Below, one piece after another: positions 60,615 through 64,000 of a stretch of 64,000 nt of DNA. Position 1 is the stretch's first letter; the number at the start of each line of letters is the position of its first letter. The DNA lies in the NCBI GenBank assembly GCA_000711775.1, contig ARYC01000389.1, forward strand, positions 1 through 64,000, written 5' to 3'. The notes under the pieces are model-generated. The model saw only the letters and a list, made by a program, of their open reading frames with translations. It did not search any database and was not told the origin of the DNA. This stretch comes from Oxytricha trifallax. Its lineage: Eukaryota > Ciliophora > Spirotrichea > Sporadotrichida > Oxytrichidae. The position numbers were made by a program, and so were the translations under genes.

Positions 60615-61014
60615 TAATATGGACATAAAATGAATATATTGACTGATTTTAATTAATTAAACATTCTAATTCACTTAATTGAATCACAAAAATTACAATT
60701 AAGTTTAAATCATATCTGTTATAAGCTTTCTTTTCTTAAGCACTCTATCCATCATCTAAATAGTAGTAGCCATTTGACTTTATAATAATCTTCTCAATAA
60801 ATAAATAATAATTAAATAATTGAGTTTATTATTTATATAATTTCTTCTCAACTTGCTTATCAACAGTCTAGACAGGCTAGTCAAAAGCGATTAATAAATC
60901 TACTCCCATTTTATTTTTTAGATCAACAGTGTTAAGTACTTGCTGCTACCTACCTTCAGCTTTCTTATTCTACTTAGTCACATTCTAGAATGTGACTATT
61001 ACATTTATTGACAT
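60592..61014 (-). CDS. Small protein ~122 aa, C-terminus merges into the palindrome
   Basis: ATG 61014: MSINVIVTFQNVTKQNKKAE, then QQQVLNTVDLKNKMGVDLLI, DKQVEKIIIKSNGYYYLDDG. One 54-bp IES. The frame is open to TGA 60592-60594, the last codons lying in the right arm of the palindrome, so the annotated C-terminus may be an artefact of that insertion. Not recognised. Confidence 0.55.
60789..60842. other. IES, 54 bp, pointer TCTTCTC
   Basis: 7-bp repeat at 60789 and 60843 in equal phase; the minus-strand join reads TVDKQVEKIIIKSNGYYY. Confidence 0.8.
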
Positions 61015-61068
61015 TATTTAAGATCAAATCACGATTTAAAAGTATTGATTTATTTTACTATAAATGTG

Positions 61069-61419
61069 ATGATGGATCCACCCCTTATATACATGGGTAT
61101 ATCACCTATTGATGAAATCTTAATTTGGTAGCTTTGGCCTCTCACTGGAATCATTGACCCCTCAAATATATCATAAAATGATGTTAAGACATACGATTCG
61201 CTTAAGTTCAGCGAAGACTATGGAAAATATACAGAGTGCATTATATTCTAATTTGTTAGGCTGCTTCCCTAGGTCATTACTGGACTCACTAGCATTCAAA
61301 ATAATGATAAAAATAACTCAAATTCATTATATTTTTAAGGAATAGATAAAGAAAAGATTAAAAACCCAAAAAAAAGAAATTATTGGATAGTGAAATATAA
61401 ATAGAGTTTGTCATATTGA
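61069..61419 (+). CDS. Small protein, 116 aa, unknown
   Basis: ATG 61069 (MMDPPLIYMGISPIDEILIW) to TGA 61417-61419, uninterrupted with Gln codons as TAA/TAG. Reads GIIDPSNISQNDVKTYDSLK and YTECIIFQFVRLLPQVITGL. Base composition is richer than the flanks. Could be one exon or germline piece of a longer gene. Confidence 0.5.
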
Positions 61420-62266
61420 AAGGACGATTGATAAAAATTAATAATCATAATTTAAGTTACTCTTTAAAATATTGCCTCCTAAATTGTAAATAAAGTATTT
61501 ATTTTAAATAATTTAATATTACAGAATTTTATTTGAAATCTGAATTTAAATAGTATTATATCATTATCTTAATTTTAATGAATGAAAAAACTATATTTAA
61601 AATTTAGTAAATTAACCTTAAATTCCTAATTTTATTTTCATAGAATTTTTAAGCTTTTTACATATTTATACTGTCTATTATAAATTTTTTAAATTACTAT
61701 ACCTTCCTAGTAAATTACAGTGAGTCAATATTTGTTAGGTGAAAATTAATTATAAAAATTAAATTATTTTACTAAAACATTCTAACTATAACATTGGTCA
61801 GTTGTAATGCACAACATACTCTCTCATTTCTTCGGTTTTGTAACAAAGTTCTACCATAGCGAGTTCTCTCCACTATATAACTCAGATTCAAAGATATCAT
61901 TCAATCTCATAGTACAAAATGATTGCTATTACTATTAATTTATGATAATAGAAAAATGGTAGTTATTTATACATCAATCGAAAAATGTAGTGTTATATTA
62001 ATTTAAAATATTTAAATGTTTTTGTAAAATATTAGTTTTAATGATTTTTAAACCACAACAACCAAATTTCTATTGACTTACATTTTTAATTGATTTATAA
62101 AGGAAAATGAAAAAAATTCATTGCACTTTTTTTTAATTGACTTATATAATGTTATATTAAATAAGAGTTTATTTATGTATATTATTTTATAAAATACTGT
62201 TATTACTTTTAGAGAGAAGTGCATGATTTCTATCAGAAGAGATTAATTTTAATGTTGTATATAATC
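61420..62266. other. AT-rich spacer with one possible orphan coding piece
   Basis: Mostly featureless. At 61824-61910 (-) a short frame reads MRLNDIFESELYSGENSLWQ then NFVTKPKK and TGA; it is less AT-rich than its surroundings and may be a small germline coding piece without visible partners. Confidence 0.35.
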
Positions 62267-62367
62267 AAAACCCCAAAACCCCTTAGTGAGGTTTATAAGT
62301 GCTTTGATTTGTAGGGTATAGTTGGGGTCTTATTGGGGTTAGTAGAGAAATTAGGCCAATTTGCAAA

Positions 62368-63696
62368 ATGAGAAATAGAAATTAGCGATATTTAGGGTCT
62401 ATTTATGATGAGAAGTATTTAGATTTACTGCTTAAGCTTAGGTATGGTAAGAGTATTAATATAGACTAAGTCAAACCAGTTCTAAATTATGCAGCAATTG
62501 CAAAGCTCTTACACAAGAGTGCCTCAACTGTTAGGTATCACTGCATGTTAGCTGTTTAGCTCTTTAATTCTGGTACTTGAAAACATCCAGTAAGAAAATA
62601 AAAGTTCACTCAGACCCATATTGACTACCTCTGTGACTCTAATACTTTAAAGTATTGGGCACACTTTCCACTAGACTAGCGAGCTGTAATGTTTCATCGC
62701 AGGTTTCCTGACATGCGTATCTCTCCTTAGACTATAGCCAATATTTATAGAAGAAATGGTATTACTTTAAAGACTGTCAACAGAGTGAAGAGAGTGATTA
62801 ATTTTACAGTGCCATTTTATAGTAATAATTTAAACTATATAAAACCCCATTAGTCAATTAAGAACAAAGATTGGGAGAAAAGAACAATTAAATTAAAAAT
62901 TAATTATTATTGGCGTAAATTAATAATGTTTGGTCTAATTATTAAAACTATTGGCTCGATTAATTGTCTCTATAAATTAAACCAATCAGTGTGTGTAAAT
63001 TTGATTTTAGTCTAATTATAATTAATTTCAGCCAATAATAATTATGTTTTAATTTAATTGTTCTTATCTTCTAATCTTTGTTCTTAATTTACTAATGGGG
63101 TTTTATATGATTAAATGCAGAGAGCTATTACTAATAACATCAAGTTCATACATGCTGATGAAGCTGTATTCACCTTCAACACCTTTATTAATAAGTCTTG
63201 GTATAAGAAGTATGATAATATAGAAGTCTATGATTAAAAAGTAAAGGTAGTCACCCATGCAATTTTAGCTGGTATAAGTGAAGATTCAGGCTTAGAGAGT
63301 TATGTTATTCACCCTCGCTCTATTAAGCGAGAGTAGTATATAGAGTTCCTACATAAGCTCAGAGAGAAGTATAGTAACCAAGAGATCATCCTGTTTGTTG
63401 ATAACCTCTAAGTTCATAAGACTAAGGAGTCTAAGAAAGCTTATGAAGAGTTAAACATAACTCCTGTATACAACGTTCCTTATAGCCCATAATTTAATGG
63501 AATTGAATTCTACTGAAGTTAAATCAAGACTCACTACAAGAAGCTGCTGCTGTATCATCTTATGCATGACTTGCCCATCGATACAGTAGACTTAATTCAA
63601 AGCAGCTGTAAGAGAGTGAGCGTAGATAAGACAACAATTTGTGCGAGAGAGGGAAGAATGAATGTTTATAAATAAGTTTTAGATTTAAACGAATGA
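62368..63696 (+). pseudogene. TBE transposase (second copy), interrupted by the MITE
   Basis: Reads IAKLLHKSASTVRYHCMLAV, AVMFHRRFPDMRISPQTIAN, then after the MITE KFIHADEAVFTFNTFINKSW, EIILFVDNL, VYNVPYSPQFNGIEFY and YHLMHDLPIDTVDLIQSSCK. The DDE residues are present. TGAs occur near 62577 and 63517 and the join across the MITE differs by 2 bp from copy 1, so it is not intact. Confidence 0.8.
62842..63103. mobile_element. 262-bp C4A4-ended MITE inside the second TBE
   Basis: Ends AAACCCCATTAGTCAATTAA / ...ACTAATGGGGTTT, flanked by TA (62840, 63104). Same length and clearly the same sequence family as 50746-51007, including TTATTATTGGCGTA, ACTATTGGCTCGATTAATTG and GTGTGTAAATTTGATTTTAG. Confidence 0.88.
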
Positions 63697-63702
63697 ATAT
63701 AT

Positions 63703-64000
63703 TCACATATTAAATTGGCTCATAAAAGGGTTTGGCTTCTCTTTCTTCTCATCTTCTTATGGCTTGATTGGGCCCATATTTCTTCTCTTAGTGCCAGCTC
63801 CTCCATCTATGTTCATTTCATCTGGTTTTAGACATCTTTATAAAGCCTCTTGCTCACCTCATAAATTGTCTACGACTTTCTTTCTCTGTGACCTTTGCAT
63901 GCTCTTTCATAAGATATATCCAGTGCCAGATTTTCCTACAAAGTTATATCTCAAAGCTTACTTGAAAGATAAGGATGCTTCTTAAGTTCCTCTAGCCAAG
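63703..64000 (-). CDS. TBE 22-kDa-type ORF, second copy, partial
   Basis: C-terminal end ...DEKKEKPNPFMSQFNM, TGA 63703-63705. Upstream reads MNIDGGAGTKRRNMGPI and WLEELKKHPYLSSKL near the window edge, with apparent frame changes. Sister of 38690-39468. Confidence 0.5.

Larger units (their letters stand above)
62267..64000. mobile_element. Second TBE-type transposon, runs off the window, with a MITE inside
   Basis: Begins AAAACCCCAAAACCCC followed by TTAGTGAGGTTTATAAG, nearly the same terminal repeat as the first copy. It carries the transposase ORF (+) and the start of the 22-kDa-type ORF (-). A 262-bp MITE sits in the transposase gene. Right end and kinase ORF lie beyond 64000. Confidence 0.88.

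Overview
This looks like germline (micronuclear) DNA of a hypotrich/spirotrich ciliate of the Oxytricha-Stylonychia-Tetmemena type. Four things support that. (1) It is AT-rich, and in gene after gene TAA and TAG are read as Gln while TGA is the only stop. (2) Introns are mostly 29-52 nt, GTAAG...TAG. (3) Reading frames are repeatedly broken by short AT-rich segments bounded by 2-12 bp direct repeats. Deleting one repeat copy plus the segment restores the frame, and in almost every complete gene the total then divides by three. This is the internal eliminated sequence (IES)/pointer arrangement. (4) It carries two TBE-type (telomere-bearing) transposons with C4A4 ends and a TBE-type zinc-finger/kinase ORF.

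Layout: 1-1573 NEK-like kinase (-, runs off the left edge); 1719-7512 a 1656-aa Gln-rich protein; 7599-9375 spastin-like AAA ATPase; 9495-10766 drug/metabolite transporter (-); 11265-11911 small COPI-associated-type membrane protein; 12524-13852 two-TM protein (-); 14095-17584 cyclic-nucleotide-binding protein; 17723-18640 SWEET-like transporter; 18774-23364 three low-complexity proteins (-), two of which share a repeat; 23654-26082 mitochondrial EF-G (-); 26265-27398 VPS26C (-); 27568-30762 CCDC40; 31141-33010 ankyrin protein; 33158-34039 unknown; 34173-35311 secreted protein; 35361-41794 EF-hand protein (-) whose germline copy holds a 4.1-kb TBE element; 41898-44407 multi-pass membrane protein; 44509-45105 TPR-like protein; 45215-46018 Canopy-like protein (-); 46078-47069 mitochondrial membrane protein; 47161-48800 glycoside hydrolase family 31 fragment; 48830-49076 small TM protein.

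From 49294 to 59499 lies the most unusual part. An unknown gene (plus strand, then minus strand) and MSH6 (minus strand, then plus strand) are both cut by one ~8-kb inversion whose two ends carry the same 11-bp sequence in opposite orientation. An OSCA/TMEM63 channel gene lies wholly inside it. Reading across the 11-mer restores both genes exactly in frame (1304 aa for MSH6, 315 aa for the unknown gene).

The right end holds two or three small genes, a 426-bp near-perfect palindrome, and a second TBE element that runs off the window. A 262-bp C4A4-ended inverted-repeat element (MITE-like) occurs twice, once as an IES in MSH6 and once inside the second TBE.

All joins were made by eye and no search was run. 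Family names rest on remembered motifs. No rRNA, tRNA or CRISPR array was seen, but short RNA genes were not searched systematically.
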